The notes: generated by a model not told the origin, from the letters alone. 12,558 bases of DNA from Thermoproteus sp. UBA157 (GCA_002497345.1 DANS01000031.1:1-12558); one strand, 5' to 3'; positions 1 to 7,897 are shown, counted from the stretch's first letter. A program made the numbers and translations.

Positions 1-2
1 CT

Positions 3-128
3 TACTCCTTCTTGAAAGGCCTGCTCAGCGATCTGGGCGGCCTTGCCCGCCCTATTGCTCCGGCCGCCACGAGCAAACTATCTATTCCAAGAGTTCCTGG
101 GCTATCCGGGGCGAAGAATTGTTTTTAA
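3..128 (+). CDS. Possible 3' end of an unknown gene (partial)
   Basis: One + strand frame is open from the left edge to TAA at 126-128. The last 41 codons give a Leu/Gly/Ala/Pro-rich tail ending in ...SGAKNCF, with no domain I recognise. The minus strand is also open over most of this stretch (stop at 2-4) but has no usable start, and another + frame stays open to about 151, so codon evidence alone does not settle it. A + strand tail is favoured because it ends just inside the TATA-like box of the next + strand gene. No function is proposed. Confidence 0.25.
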   Translation, partial: YSFLKGLLSDLGGLARPIAPAATSKLSIPRVPGLSGAKNCF

Positions 129-129
129 C
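121..129 (+). promoter_or_regulatory. TATA-like box for the 158-427 gene
   Basis: The run GTTTTTAAC is centred about 33 nt before the GTG at 158. This is close to the distance expected for an archaeal box A driving a leaderless or near-leaderless transcript. No Shine-Dalgarno sequence is seen before the GTG. Confidence 0.45.
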
Positions 130-157
130 AGTTTATCGTAATATCCCGTGATGTGGT

Positions 158-427
158 GTGCCGCCACCGATAGATGACGTCATTCCTGTCGGGGCTGACC
201 TTATATTTAACTACGTCCGCTGCTTCGTGAAGAGGCCGTTGAGGTTCTACGACATAGCGGCTGGGAGATCTTTTATGACCTCCGAGTACGACGTCATAGC
301 TGTCCAAACGCCGAGAGGCCCCATCGCGTTGGCCGTGGCGAGATCTCCCTACACTGGTAACGAATGCTATAGCTTCGCGCCGAAAAGAACCGAGATAAAA
401 TCGGCCCGGCTTGACGCCTATTTATAG
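158..427 (+). CDS. Small hypothetical protein, 89 aa
   Basis: An open frame from GTG at 158 to TAG at 425-427. An in-frame TGA at 149-151 leaves this GTG as the only good early start. The product has alternating hydrophobic and charged stretches suggesting beta strands (for example DVIAVQTPRGPIALAVA at residues 45-61) and two Cys (22 and 70). There is no signal peptide or transmembrane segment and I recognise no family. Its last 10 nt overlap the 3' end of the convergent ndk gene. The TATA-like box about 33 nt upstream and the sensible composition support a real gene, but a chance frame opposite a strong gene end is not excluded. Confidence 0.6.
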   Translation: MPPPIDDVIPVGADLIFNYVRCFVKRPLRFYDIAAGRSFMTSEYDVIAVQTPRGPIALAVARSPYTGNECYSFAPKRTEIKSARLDAYL

Positions 428-972
428 CTGTAGATCTCGCCCTCTTTGAACCAATAGGCTATCTCGCGCCTAGCCTCCTCGGGGCTATCGCTGGCGTGGA
501 CCAGGTTGCGGATGGATCTCTTCTCCCGGTTGGCTAAATCGGGGCTGTCGACGGAGAAATCGCCTCTTATTGTGCCGGGCTCGGCCTTGTAGGGTAGGGT
601 ATTCCCCACGAGCTTCCTGACGACGCTTACGGCGTGGTTCCCCTCGACGACTAGGAGGAGGATGGGCGTCTCGGTCATATAATCCACAAGCCACCTCTTG
701 ACCATTCTCCCTATCTCCACAGGATCGTCGGTGCCCAGCTCGGCCTTAGGATCCAGCCCCATCTCCCTATAGCTGTTAAGCGTCTTGTTGCCGACGCTTC
801 TGAGCCAACCCTCGTCGCTGGGGTAGAAGCCCTCCATCTGCTCCCGGGTAGCCCACACCATCTTGGCAGCGACGATCTTCAGCCCCGCCCTCTCCAGACG
901 GGATATCACCTCCCCCATCAGCCCCCTCTTCACTGCGTCCGGCTTGATTATCACAAGCGTCCTCTCGATCAT
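418..972 (-). CDS. ndk: Nucleoside diphosphate kinase
   Basis: NDK moves the gamma-phosphate of ATP to NDPs through a phosphohistidine and balances cytosolic nucleoside triphosphate pools. The 184 aa product has the N-terminal signature RTLVIIKPDAVKRG (residues 4-17), the GNHAVSVVRKLVG segment (111-123), IRGDFS (135-140) and the active-site region NLVHASDS with catalytic His159. Usual NDKs are 135-155 aa. The extra length is an insert at roughly residues 56-95 (around GNKTLNSYREMGLDPKAELG), in the middle of the ferredoxin-like fold before the TETP segment; such inserts occur in some crenarchaeal NDKs. The gene follows nuoN by 21 nt on the same strand but has a TATA-like box about 25 nt before its ATG, so it is probably transcribed on its own as well as by read-through from the nuo cluster. 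Identity is secure. Confidence 0.97.
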   Translation of the reverse strand: MIERTLVIIKPDAVKRGLMGEVISRLERAGLKIVAAKMVWATREQMEGFYPSDEGWLRSVGNKTLNSYREMGLDPKAELGTDDPVEIGRMVKRWLVDYMTETPILLLVVEGNHAVSVVRKLVGNTLPYKAEPGTIRGDFSVDSPDLANREKRSIRNLVHASDSPEEARREIAYWFKEGEIYSYK

Positions 973-990
973 AGGCGGAAGGAAAAAGTG

Positions 991-998
991 GTTTTAAG
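991..998 (-). promoter_or_regulatory. TATA-like box for ndk, overlapping the nuoN stop
   Basis: On the minus strand CTTAAAAC lies 19-26 nt before the ndk ATG, the spacing of a leaderless archaeal promoter. It includes the TAA stop of nuoN, so the ndk promoter is embedded in the end of the respiratory cluster. Confidence 0.55.
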
Positions 999-2253
999 GG
1001 ATCAACGCCGAGATGAGAAGGGGCGCGGCGATGCCCAGTATAACAGACAGCGTAGCCGTCAGAATCGAGGTTGCGTTGTCGGCGCTGGGGCCGGGGGCCT
1101 CGAGCACTTGCCTGAAGGCGCGGAGGTAATACGGCGTGGCCAACACGCTGTTTAGGATCACTATTATCGCCACGCCCACTTGGCCGATGGATATGGCCAA
1201 CAATATCAAGAACAGCTTCGGCCAAAATCCGAGCAAGGGAGGAGCGCCGAGCAGCGACAACACGTTCAACGTGTTGGAGAGGACGCGCCTCTCGGGCATC
1301 GTATCGGCGTGTTTGACAGTGAGGGCCCCGAAGATCCCAGCCTTGGCCAGGCCGGAGGTCAGCCCCTCCAGCAAGACGACGAGGGAGGCCACGGAGAAGG
1401 CGGACATGGTGCCCAGCAGGGGCAACGACACGAACCTATTTCCGAAGTAGAACACCAACATGACGGCGGATAGGGCGTAGGACATATGGGCTATCGACGA
1501 GTATGCCATGATGCGGCCGAAGGTCCTAGCCGTTAAGCCCGCCACGTTCGCGAAGGTCATCGACGCCAGCGCCACGACGAGGAAAGCTAAGGCCGCTTGG
1601 CTCGCCGCGGGCACCACGTTGAGGAGCGTCAACAACACTATCAAGGGCGTCAACTCTCCGAAAACGGCGAGCGTGGCGACGCCCTTGGGCGTGCCCAAGG
1701 CGAACGCGTCGACCATCCACAAATGCGCCGGCGCGATGCCGAGCTCGAACATGAAGCCCATCCCCATCAAGACCCACCCTAGGACGGGCGATATGTATAT
1801 CGCCAACATGAAGCCCAGCAAGATCAAGGTCTTCCCCACTGCCGAGAATATAAGGTACTTGAGGGCGCCCTCTATGTTCTCTTTCTCTCTGCCGGACGCC
1901 AAGAGGCCGTAGATGCTCACGGTCGCGGCGGCCAAGGCCGCGATGCCGGCTATGGCGTAGCTCAAGGCATATTGCGGCGCGGCCACGGTCCGATAATAGG
2001 CGTAGGCGGCCAGCGCCACGGCGGCCGCCGAGATGCCCAACGAAAGGCCCATGCCGCCGTAGGGCCAATCCAACGCCAGCGCTATCACGACGACTCCCAA
2101 CAACGTGAAGAAGAAGGCGGCACTAGGCGCGAGGAAAGCCATGGCGAATAGCGCAACGCCTATGGCCACAGCCAAGTAGCGGCCGTCCAACTTCAAGGCC
2201 AATGGGGCCAACGCGGCGAACACCAGCGCCGAGATGAAGACGGGGTCGATCAT
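994..2253 (-). CDS. nuoN: Complex I subunit N-like (antiporter-like membrane subunit), divergent
   Basis: A 419 aa, strongly hydrophobic protein with about 12-14 membrane segments. It belongs to the NuoL/M/N (Mrp antiporter-like) family and is assigned to N by IEGALKYLIFSA (residues 127-138), FELGIAPAHLWMVDAF (169-184), RIMAYSSIAHMSYAL (247-261) and APPLLGFWPKLF (337-348). N subunits are usually about 450-500 aa. The frame stays open to 2508, but the true start is ATG at 2253, which overlaps the nuoL stop as ATGA; codons before it read across nuoL. Oddities: Glu170 stands where the TM7 proton-channel Lys is expected, Gly246 aligns with the TM8 Lys, and Ala replaces the TM5 Glu near residue 108. 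Only the TM12 Lys (Lys346) is kept. It should sit in the membrane arm next to the L and M subunits. Family assignment is firm; active proton pumping is doubtful. Confidence 0.9.
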   Translation of the reverse strand: MIDPVFISALVFAALAPLALKLDGRYLAVAIGVALFAMAFLAPSAAFFFTLLGVVVIALALDWPYGGMGLSLGISAAAVALAAYAYYRTVAAPQYALSYAIAGIAALAAATVSIYGLLASGREKENIEGALKYLIFSAVGKTLILLGFMLAIYISPVLGWVLMGMGFMFELGIAPAHLWMVDAFALGTPKGVATLAVFGELTPLIVLLTLLNVVPAASQAALAFLVVALASMTFANVAGLTARTFGRIMAYSSIAHMSYALSAVMLVFYFGNRFVSLPLLGTMSAFSVASLVVLLEGLTSGLAKAGIFGALTVKHADTMPERRVLSNTLNVLSLLGAPPLLGFWPKLFLILLAISIGQVGVAIIVILNSVLATPYYLRAFRQVLEAPGPSADNATSILTATLSVILGIAAPLLISALIP

Positions 2254-4127
2254 GCCAACACCAACAAGACCACTATTAATGCTCCCGCTATGGCGTAGAG
2301 GAGATACCAGCTCAAGTTGCCCGTCTGTAGCCTCCTGAACGCCGCCGACAATCTGCCGAAGATCCACGGAAGGGCTACGTGATAGGCGTTGTCGAATACG
2401 CCGCGATCCACCGCCCAGTATACGGCGTGGGCCAAGTTGTGGTAGATCCAGACGACCAATCCGTCGTAGAGCCAGGGGAGGTAGAACCGACGATAGCCTA
2501 TCTTCCACAGAGGCTCCAAGGCCCTCGACCTAACGCCGGGCTTGAAGACGTATAAGGCGAGAGCTATGGCGAGGCCCACCAAAAACGCCAGGAAGCCGGG
2601 CGACTCGATTAATTCAAGGGCCTTATCAGAGTACAAATACGCGAGGTATCCGCCTACGCCTATAGTAGCCAACGACAAGACGGTGTAGGGCACCCACATT
2701 ATGGGATGCGCCTCGTGGATATGCTCCTTCGGCTCAGGGCCGTGGACCATGGAGAGGCCGATGAGCCTTAAGCCATATAGCGGGGCTAAGAAGGCGATAA
2801 GCCCAGCGACGAGGATCCCGGACAGCCCGCCGAAGCCAAGCGCTATATTATCGGAGGCCATCTCCTTGGTGAAGAAGCCGGCGAAGGGCGGCATGCCTAT
2901 CAGCGACAACATAGCCAGCCACATCGCAAACGCGGTGACCTTCATGTAGCGCCCGAGCCTCCCCACAGCGCCTAGGTACTTGGTCCCGCTCTCGTGTATC
3001 ACAGCGCCGTAGCCCATGAAGAGCGGCGCTTTAGATATGGCGTGTCCCACGATTTGCATGAAGGCTATCCAGAGCAAGGGGAGCAACGCCTCGCCGCGAA
3101 GGCCGAGCAGCCCGGCGCCGCCGGCCGCGGCGGCTATTATGCCCAAGTTGGCGGCAGTCGAGCCGGCTAGGACCAGCTTGAACTCGTCGGCAGTCAACGC
3201 TATTATTGAGGACAACACGGCGGTCAAGGCGCCGAATACCATCACGGCTAAGAAATAAATCTGGGCGCCTCGGACTAAGGCGAATACCGGCGCAGTTACT
3301 ATGAGCAAATAGACGCCTGCGTTGACCATGGTGGCCGCATGTATGAGCGCCGAGACGCTGGTCGGGCCAGTCATGGCTGTGAGAAGCCACTCCGTGAACG
3401 GGAACTGGGCCGACTTGGTCAACGGCCCCAGCAAGAAGAGGAAGAGCGGCAGAAGGCCCAGCGCAGAGACGGCGGGTCCCAGCTCGAGCAAGCCCGACAG
3501 CTGGACGGTGCCCAGGGCCGCAAAGATGTAGGCCAATGATACCAAGAAGGCCGAATCGCCCGTCCTTATTGTGAGGATGGCGCGGAGGCCCGCCTTGGAG
3601 GGCGGCCAGAAGTAATCGACGAGGGCGATCCTATCGCCTGGATGCCCTACCCACTTCACGTCGGGCTCGTCGTCCTTGTACCAATGCCCTATGAGGGCCC
3701 ACGAGGCCAAGCCGACCCCCTCCCATCCCATGAGCAGGAACCAGAGGTTGTCCGCGTACGTGATTATGAGCATAGAGGTGGCGAAGAAGCCCATGAAGAA
3801 CCAGTACCAGCCGGGGCGGTAATCGCCCTCCATGTACTTCACGCTGTAAAGCACTATGAAGAAGACCAGCCACGACACGAGCATCCCCATGACTCCGCTG
3901 AATTGGTCCAAGTGCACCGAGATGTAGAGGCCCAGTTGCGGTATCCAGGGCACCGCGTAGGTCCTCGCGTAGAGCTCGGCGGGAGCGTAGGCCAGAACCG
4001 AGAAGACGGCCGACAAGAAGGCTCCGACGACCACGAGCCAAGCCTTGCCCTTCTCCTTGGGCACGAACAAGCTAAGTACTGAGGCGATCAGCGGCAAGAA
4101 TATCGCCAAGAAGACGTACTCCGTCAT
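2250..4127 (-). CDS. nuoL: NADH-quinone oxidoreductase-like subunit L
   Basis: The distal proton-pumping subunit of the complex I membrane arm, 625 aa with about 16 membrane segments. Key features: FLLMGWEGVGLASWALIG (residues 130-147, TM5 Glu136), LTKSAQFPFTEWL (236-248, TM7 Lys238), GPTSVSALIHAATMVNAGVYL including His263, DEFKLVLAGST with Lys317 (TM8 channel Lys), GHAISKAPLF (His362, Lys366) and GMPPFAGFFTKEM with Lys421 (TM12). The C-terminal 110-120 residues include a charged, likely amphipathic stretch (about 530-600) followed by a last membrane helix, as in the lateral helix of L subunits. A roughly 20-residue loop insert near 152-182 is seen in other archaeal L subunits. ATG at 4127 overlaps the preceding stop (ATGA). 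The channel residues are intact, unlike in the neighbouring N subunit. Confidence 0.95.
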   Translation of the reverse strand: MTEYVFLAIFLPLIASVLSLFVPKEKGKAWLVVVGAFLSAVFSVLAYAPAELYARTYAVPWIPQLGLYISVHLDQFSGVMGMLVSWLVFFIVLYSVKYMEGDYRPGWYWFFMGFFATSMLIITYADNLWFLLMGWEGVGLASWALIGHWYKDDEPDVKWVGHPGDRIALVDYFWPPSKAGLRAILTIRTGDSAFLVSLAYIFAALGTVQLSGLLELGPAVSALGLLPLFLFLLGPLTKSAQFPFTEWLLTAMTGPTSVSALIHAATMVNAGVYLLIVTAPVFALVRGAQIYFLAVMVFGALTAVLSSIIALTADEFKLVLAGSTAANLGIIAAAAGGAGLLGLRGEALLPLLWIAFMQIVGHAISKAPLFMGYGAVIHESGTKYLGAVGRLGRYMKVTAFAMWLAMLSLIGMPPFAGFFTKEMASDNIALGFGGLSGILVAGLIAFLAPLYGLRLIGLSMVHGPEPKEHIHEAHPIMWVPYTVLSLATIGVGGYLAYLYSDKALELIESPGFLAFLVGLAIALALYVFKPGVRSRALEPLWKIGYRRFYLPWLYDGLVVWIYHNLAHAVYWAVDRGVFDNAYHVALPWIFGRLSAAFRRLQTGNLSWYLLYAIAGALIVVLLVLA

Positions 4128-5569
4128 AGCCTGACCAAGCTATGCGCGTATGCGCTGATGTTGGCCCAGATGCTAGACGACATGGGCGGCAGCAGCAACA
4201 ACACCGAGAGCAAAGCGGTGGCCGCTATGGCCACAAGGGCGGCATCATAGGGTCCCTCGCCCTCGACTCTAGGAGGCCCGAAGAACACGTTCTTTATGGT
4301 CGTGAAGGCGTAGACGCCGGTGACCACGAGCATCGCGGCGAAGGCTATATATAGCTCTATATACTCAGCTCCTAGATAGGCCTTCGTGAGCGCCACAGCC
4401 AAAGTTATCTCGGATAACATGCCCACAGTGAGTATCCCGGCCAAGTTCAAGAACCCCACAATCGCCGCGCCGGCTAGGGTTGAATTATATCCGTACAGCC
4501 CGCCCATGCGGTCGATATCGCGGGTGTTCAAGTGCATTATGAAGTAACCCGCGGTCATGAAGAGGACGGCTTTCCCTAGGCCGTGGCTTAGATATATCAA
4601 CGCGGCCGCCGTTAGGCCGTAGACGTTGTTGAGCGATAGGGCCAGCACCATGTAGCCCATCTGGCTGACGGTCGAGTAGGCGAAAAGCCTCTTGATATCC
4701 TTCTGGACGTAGGCCATCAACCCGCCATATATGGCGGTGGCTATGCCGTACCAAGTCAAGGCCGGGAGCCAGCTCTTCGGCATTAGAGGAAGCGCAGTCA
4801 CGGCGATCGCATAGCCCCCGAAGCCGACCAACACAGGCGATAAGAGCGCCGAAAGGGGCGTCGGCGCCTCGGCGTGGACGTAGGGGAGCCACATGTGGAC
4901 TCCCAACGTCGCCATCTTGGTAAAGGAGCCGAGCAAGATCAGAAGCAGGGCCAAATAGAGGGCGGAGGCCGGCAGAGACGCGCCGGAGGGTATGGGCACC
5001 GACGTTATCCCGTTGAGGTACAACACTATGAAGCCCGCCAACATGAGGAGCGCCGCGATGTGGGACCAGACAAGGTACATGACTGTGATCCTGACCCTAT
5101 CGCCGTAGCCGTAGTAGAGCACCTGGAACAAGGACGCTATGAGGGCCTCCTCTATGAAGATATATATGCCGAAGAGGTTGCGCGCCATAAAGGCGCCGGC
5201 CAAGCCGCCGAGGAAGAGGCCGTAGGTCAAGTAGAATATGGTGTTCTTAATGCCGAGTTCCTCGGCTCTATGCTCCATATACGGCGCAGAGAATATGGCC
5301 ACCATAATCCCGACTAGAGAAACCGTGAAGACAAACGCCGCATTGAACGGCTCCAAGTAGAAATCGAACACGGACCAAAGCCCGGGACCCATCGAGCCGT
5401 AGTACGCGTAGCCGCCGAAGAGCGAGAAGGAGGACTCGACTAGTAGAGGCAACAGGGCCACCGCGCTTATGTAGGCGGCCATCTGGGTCGAGCGCTTCGC
5501 GGCCGCGTAGGCCGCCACGGCCAGAATCATCGGCAACAGATCGGCCGCGTAGAGCTCCGGACCCCTCAT
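4124..5569 (-). CDS. nuoM: NADH-quinone oxidoreductase-like subunit M
   Basis: An antiporter-like proton-pumping subunit, 481 aa with about 14 membrane segments. It is called M rather than L from its length, the lack of a C-terminal lateral helix, and the acidic residue (Glu387, in GMLSEITLAVA) where L has TM12 Lys. Other channel residues are present: IFIEEALIAS (137-146, Glu140/141 for TM5), FTKMATLGVHMWLPYVHAEA (216-235, Lys218), QKDIKRLFAYSTVSQMGYM with Lys293, and HGLGKAVLFMTAGYF with Lys333. ATG at 5569 overlaps the nuoK stop (ATGA), and its own stop overlaps the nuoL start. A purine-rich GGGAGGGG stands 2 nt upstream of the ATG. It is encoded before nuoL, the reverse of the usual L-M order. 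Confidence 0.93.
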   Translation of the reverse strand: MRGPELYAADLLPMILAVAAYAAAKRSTQMAAYISAVALLPLLVESSFSLFGGYAYYGSMGPGLWSVFDFYLEPFNAAFVFTVSLVGIMVAIFSAPYMEHRAEELGIKNTIFYLTYGLFLGGLAGAFMARNLFGIYIFIEEALIASLFQVLYYGYGDRVRITVMYLVWSHIAALLMLAGFIVLYLNGITSVPIPSGASLPASALYLALLLILLGSFTKMATLGVHMWLPYVHAEAPTPLSALLSPVLVGFGGYAIAVTALPLMPKSWLPALTWYGIATAIYGGLMAYVQKDIKRLFAYSTVSQMGYMVLALSLNNVYGLTAAALIYLSHGLGKAVLFMTAGYFIMHLNTRDIDRMGGLYGYNSTLAGAAIVGFLNLAGILTVGMLSEITLAVALTKAYLGAEYIELYIAFAAMLVVTGVYAFTTIKNVFFGPPRVEGEGPYDAALVAIAATALLSVLLLLPPMSSSIWANISAYAHSLVRL

Positions 5570-5862
5570 GGCCCCTCCCTACCGGCTCTGAACTCCTCCA
5601 AGTCGGTGGTCTTGGCAGCGGCGTATGCTCTGTATATTATAGCGCCTATTATGCCCACCTCGCCGGCGGCCATGGAGAGGAGGAGGACGAGCGACCAGAA
5701 GCCGGTAGACGGGGCCGTCGCGAGCACCGGCGCGAGCGAGGTGAGGGCGCCAACGACCACTACCTCGACCGCGATGAGCAGCCTCACCATGTTTCTGCTG
5801 GCGGCTAGGCCGTAGAGCCCCACGGCGATTAGCGCAAGCCCGACGGCTATTGCGGCGATCAT
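5566..5862 (-). CDS. nuoK: NADH-quinone oxidoreductase-like subunit K
   Basis: A small membrane-arm subunit, 98 aa with three hydrophobic helices (about 4-22, 27-50, 56-80) and a charged tail. The two membrane-embedded glutamates that define the family are present: Glu33 in SRNMVRLLIAVEVVVVGAL and Glu68 in LLLSMAAGEVGIIGA. In complex I they link the quinone-end proton path to the antiporter subunits. Length is normal (about 100 aa). ATG at 5862 overlaps the nuoJ stop (ATGA), and its stop overlaps the nuoM start. A good Shine-Dalgarno (GAGGTGG) lies 10 nt upstream, inside nuoJ. Confidence 0.95.
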   Translation of the reverse strand: MIAAIAVGLALIAVGLYGLAASRNMVRLLIAVEVVVVGALTSLAPVLATAPSTGFWSLVLLLSMAAGEVGIIGAIIYRAYAAAKTTDLEEFRAGREGP

Positions 5863-6287
5863 AGCCTTCTGGCCACCTCAATCGCAACGACCAACGACGA
5901 GATCAAAAACGCGGCGATCAATGCCAGGAGATCGAAGTTGGGCTGCGGCGTTTGGCTGACCCTAGGCGGCGGGGACGAGGGCACGAGAGCCCAGAGGAGC
6001 AACGCCGTTACAACCGCCAGAGCCGCCACGGCGATTTTATAGCGCGTTGAGTACTCAAAGAAGCCGCCGTACATGGACGCAGTGGTTATGACCATGAGCA
6101 CCACGGAACCTATGTAGATCACGAACACGAGGAAGGAGGCCGCCGCGAGGCCCAATACGGCGTAATACGCAGCGACCGCCGCGGCCGAGAACGCCAAGCT
6201 GAGGGCCGCCACGGCGTTGTCCTTGACCAAAACAGCGAATATTCCGAAGATCAGGGCAGCGGAGAGGACTAGGTATTCGAGGAACAT
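5859..6287 (-). CDS. nuoJ: NADH-quinone oxidoreductase-like subunit J
   Basis: A membrane subunit of 142 aa, shorter than the usual 160-200. It has about five hydrophobic segments (roughly 3-20, 26-46, 48-72, 84-102, 118-140). The NuoJ signature region is SFLVFVIYIGSVVLMVITTA (51-70), matching the VYVGAVMVLF-type TM3 that carries a pi-bulge in characterised complexes. A Pro/Ser-rich loop (104-115) separates the last two helices. ATG at 6287 is the first in-frame start after a 57 nt gap from nuoI and is preceded by its own TATA-like box, so this gene may begin a second transcript (J-K-M-L-N). Its stop overlaps the nuoK start. Confidence 0.9.
   Translation of the reverse strand: MFLEYLVLSAALIFGIFAVLVKDNAVAALSLAFSAAAVAAYYAVLGLAAASFLVFVIYIGSVVLMVITTASMYGGFFEYSTRYKIAVAALAVVTALLLWALVPSSPPPRVSQTPQPNFDLLALIAAFLISSLVVAIEVARRL
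5873..5879 (-). promoter_or_regulatory. Shine-Dalgarno of nuoK inside nuoJ
   Basis: Minus-strand GAGGTGG with 10 nt spacing to the nuoK ATG matches the 3' end of archaeal 16S rRNA. It supports the ATG at 5862 and re-initiation at the overlapping stop/start. Confidence 0.6.
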
Positions 6288-6308
6288 GGATGATTATGGA
6301 ACCGAGAC

Positions 6309-6316
6309 CTTTAAAG
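6309..6316 (-). promoter_or_regulatory. Internal TATA-like box before nuoJ
   Basis: CTTTAAAG sits 22-29 nt before the nuoJ ATG, in the only sizeable gap of the nuo cluster (6288-6344). Spacing fits a leaderless internal promoter. The gap has no Shine-Dalgarno at normal distance from the nuoJ ATG, which favours a separate start site. Confidence 0.5.
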
Positions 6317-6344
6317 CAATTTAGAGCTAAATGCTAAAAGGGAA

Positions 6345-6887
6345 TCAACTTTCGACTACAGGAACCGAGGGCGCGGGCGGCAAGGGCTTGGGCTCCTCTA
6401 GCTTGCCGACTCTCAGTTTCACCACCTTGCCGTTTCTGTATTCGTGCACCACCTTCACGACCTCCGGCACCAGCTTGGGCACTTGTGGCGGTTTGCGCAT
6501 CATGTCGGGGGTGTATATCATATCCTCGTGTTTGTAGAAGGCGAAATCCCTTATCTCGGTGGGATAGAGGGCATAGGTGGGACAAGCGTCTATGCAGTAA
6601 TGGCACATTATACAACGGCCGTAGTCTATGCCCGGATACCTTCTGCCGTTTTTCTCGAGGTACATCTTTATGGCATTGGTAGGGCATATCCTTGCACATA
6701 TCATGCAGCTAGTGCAACGCTCGGTCCAGAGACCTATCCACCCCCTTATGCGGCCCATGTAATCCGGCGCCTCGTAGGGATAGTATATCGTCAACCTCTC
6801 GGGCTTGATCGTGTACTTCAAGCCGAGCCCTATGACGTCCAAGACGGCTTTGATCGCCTCGCCGAGCTTCTGGCCCGCCATGGTCAC
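6345..6887 (-). CDS. nuoI: NADH-quinone oxidoreductase-like subunit I (2x[4Fe-4S] ferredoxin type)
   Basis: The peripheral-arm iron-sulphur subunit that passes electrons toward NuoB and quinone. The 180 aa product has two CxxCxxCxxxCP motifs: Cys58/61/64/68 (RCTSCMICARICP) and Cys92/95/98/102 (RCIMCHYCIDACP), giving two [4Fe-4S] clusters. Residues 30-53 (PERLTIYYPYE... and GRIRGWIG) match the segment before the first cluster in NuoI. The tail (about 150-180) is Lys/Pro-rich (KPLPPAPSVPVV). Start choice: GTG at 6887 overlaps the nuoH stop as GTGA, in line with the other junctions; ATG at 6881 (third codon) is a close alternative. With no NuoE/F/G genes here, the electron input is probably ferredoxin or another carrier rather than NADH; that is inference. 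Confidence 0.95.
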   Translation of the reverse strand: MTMAGQKLGEAIKAVLDVIGLGLKYTIKPERLTIYYPYEAPDYMGRIRGWIGLWTERCTSCMICARICPTNAIKMYLEKNGRRYPGIDYGRCIMCHYCIDACPTYALYPTEIRDFAFYKHEDMIYTPDMMRKPPQVPKLVPEVVKVVHEYRNGKVVKLRVGKLEEPKPLPPAPSVPVVES

Positions 6888-7897
6888 AACACGAAGTACT
6901 CCGTTGCGGCTATTGCGGTGGCGATTACGCCGAGCGTCAACACCCAGCGCCAGCTGAAGGACAACGCGTGATCCAGCCTAGCAACCGGCATCACGGAGCG
7001 CAAAAATACGAAGAACAACATAAGCACGAACGTCTTAAAGAGGAGGAACGCGGCCGCCGCCAAGTTGCCCCATATATCGGCGGGCCAAGGCCCGGGCGTT
7101 ATGGGGGCCCACCCTCCGAGGAAGACCAAGGCGCCCAGCAACGAATAGGAGAATAGGGCTATGTAGATCCCGCCGGCGTACGTCAGCGCGAGGAATATGG
7201 AGGAGAAGTCGCTGTAGGGCCCAGTGGCCACATCGCCTTCGTAATCGGCTATCTCGAAGGGGAATCTGCTAGTAGCCATGGCCACCCCGATTATGTACAC
7301 GATAAAAGCCGCTGGGTTGTATATGGCCCCTACTATGTACATCTGCTTGGCCACGATCTCTATGGGATCTATCGTTTTATATATCATGAACATATCGGCG
7401 AAGGCCGTGGCCACCGGTATCTCGTAGGCGGTTATGATCAAGGCCTCCCTGGCGGCGCCTATGTAGGCGAAGCGGTTGTTCACGGCCCAGCCGATCCCGA
7501 CCACCATAATGAACGTGTAGAACAAGATGGCGATGCCCATCAAAATGCCGTAGTGGAGGGCCGGCCTCGACAGCAAGGCCAGATGGGGCGATAGGGGCAC
7601 CAAGAAAGACGGCGTTAGGGCCAACGCCACGAATAGAGGCGGAAGCGCCACGAACAAAACCCGGTAGGAGTCCGCTGTGATGATGACCTCCTGCATAACG
7701 AACCTGATCGCGTCGGCCACCAGCTGTAGGTAGCCGCCCAGCCTCGGCGAGACGTGGAACGGGCCTACGCGCATTTGGACCCTTGCGGCGATCTTGCGCT
7801 CGGCCCAGACTATCGTTAGTATAATCAACGTGGAGACTACGCCATCGACGAGAAAGTCCCAGAGCCGTGGGGAGAGAAGCCAAGAGGGGAGCCCCAT
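6884..7897 (-). CDS. nuoH: NADH-quinone oxidoreductase-like subunit H
   Basis: The membrane-arm subunit that forms the quinone chamber roof with NuoB and NuoD and starts the proton path. It is 337 aa with about eight membrane helices, near the usual 320-350. Family motifs: WAERKIAARVQMRVGPFHV (31-49), GGYLQLVADAIRFVMQEVI (54-72), SRFPFEIADYEGDVATG followed by YSDFS (about 210-233, the acidic loop facing the quinone site), and RSVMPVARLDHALSFSWRW near the C-terminus. ATG at 7897 is 20 nt after the nuoD stop and has a strong Shine-Dalgarno. Its stop overlaps the nuoI start. Confidence 0.96.
   Translation of the reverse strand: MGLPSWLLSPRLWDFLVDGVVSTLIILTIVWAERKIAARVQMRVGPFHVSPRLGGYLQLVADAIRFVMQEVIITADSYRVLFVALPPLFVALALTPSFLVPLSPHLALLSRPALHYGILMGIAILFYTFIMVVGIGWAVNNRFAYIGAAREALIITAYEIPVATAFADMFMIYKTIDPIEIVAKQMYIVGAIYNPAAFIVYIIGVAMATSRFPFEIADYEGDVATGPYSDFSSIFLALTYAGGIYIALFSYSLLGALVFLGGWAPITPGPWPADIWGNLAAAAFLLFKTFVLMLFFVFLRSVMPVARLDHALSFSWRWVLTLGVIATAIAATEYFVL

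Noticed and set aside
994..2508. A 504-codon reading of nuoN starting at 2508
   Set aside because: The extra 85 N-terminal residues are Arg-rich shadow of the nuoL 3' end; the family start MIDPVF at 2253 overlaps the nuoL stop as ATGA.
2250..4127. Loop insert in NuoL (residues about 152-182) as a novel feature
   Set aside because: Similar insertions before the TRxGD segment occur in other archaeal L subunits, so it is not unusual.
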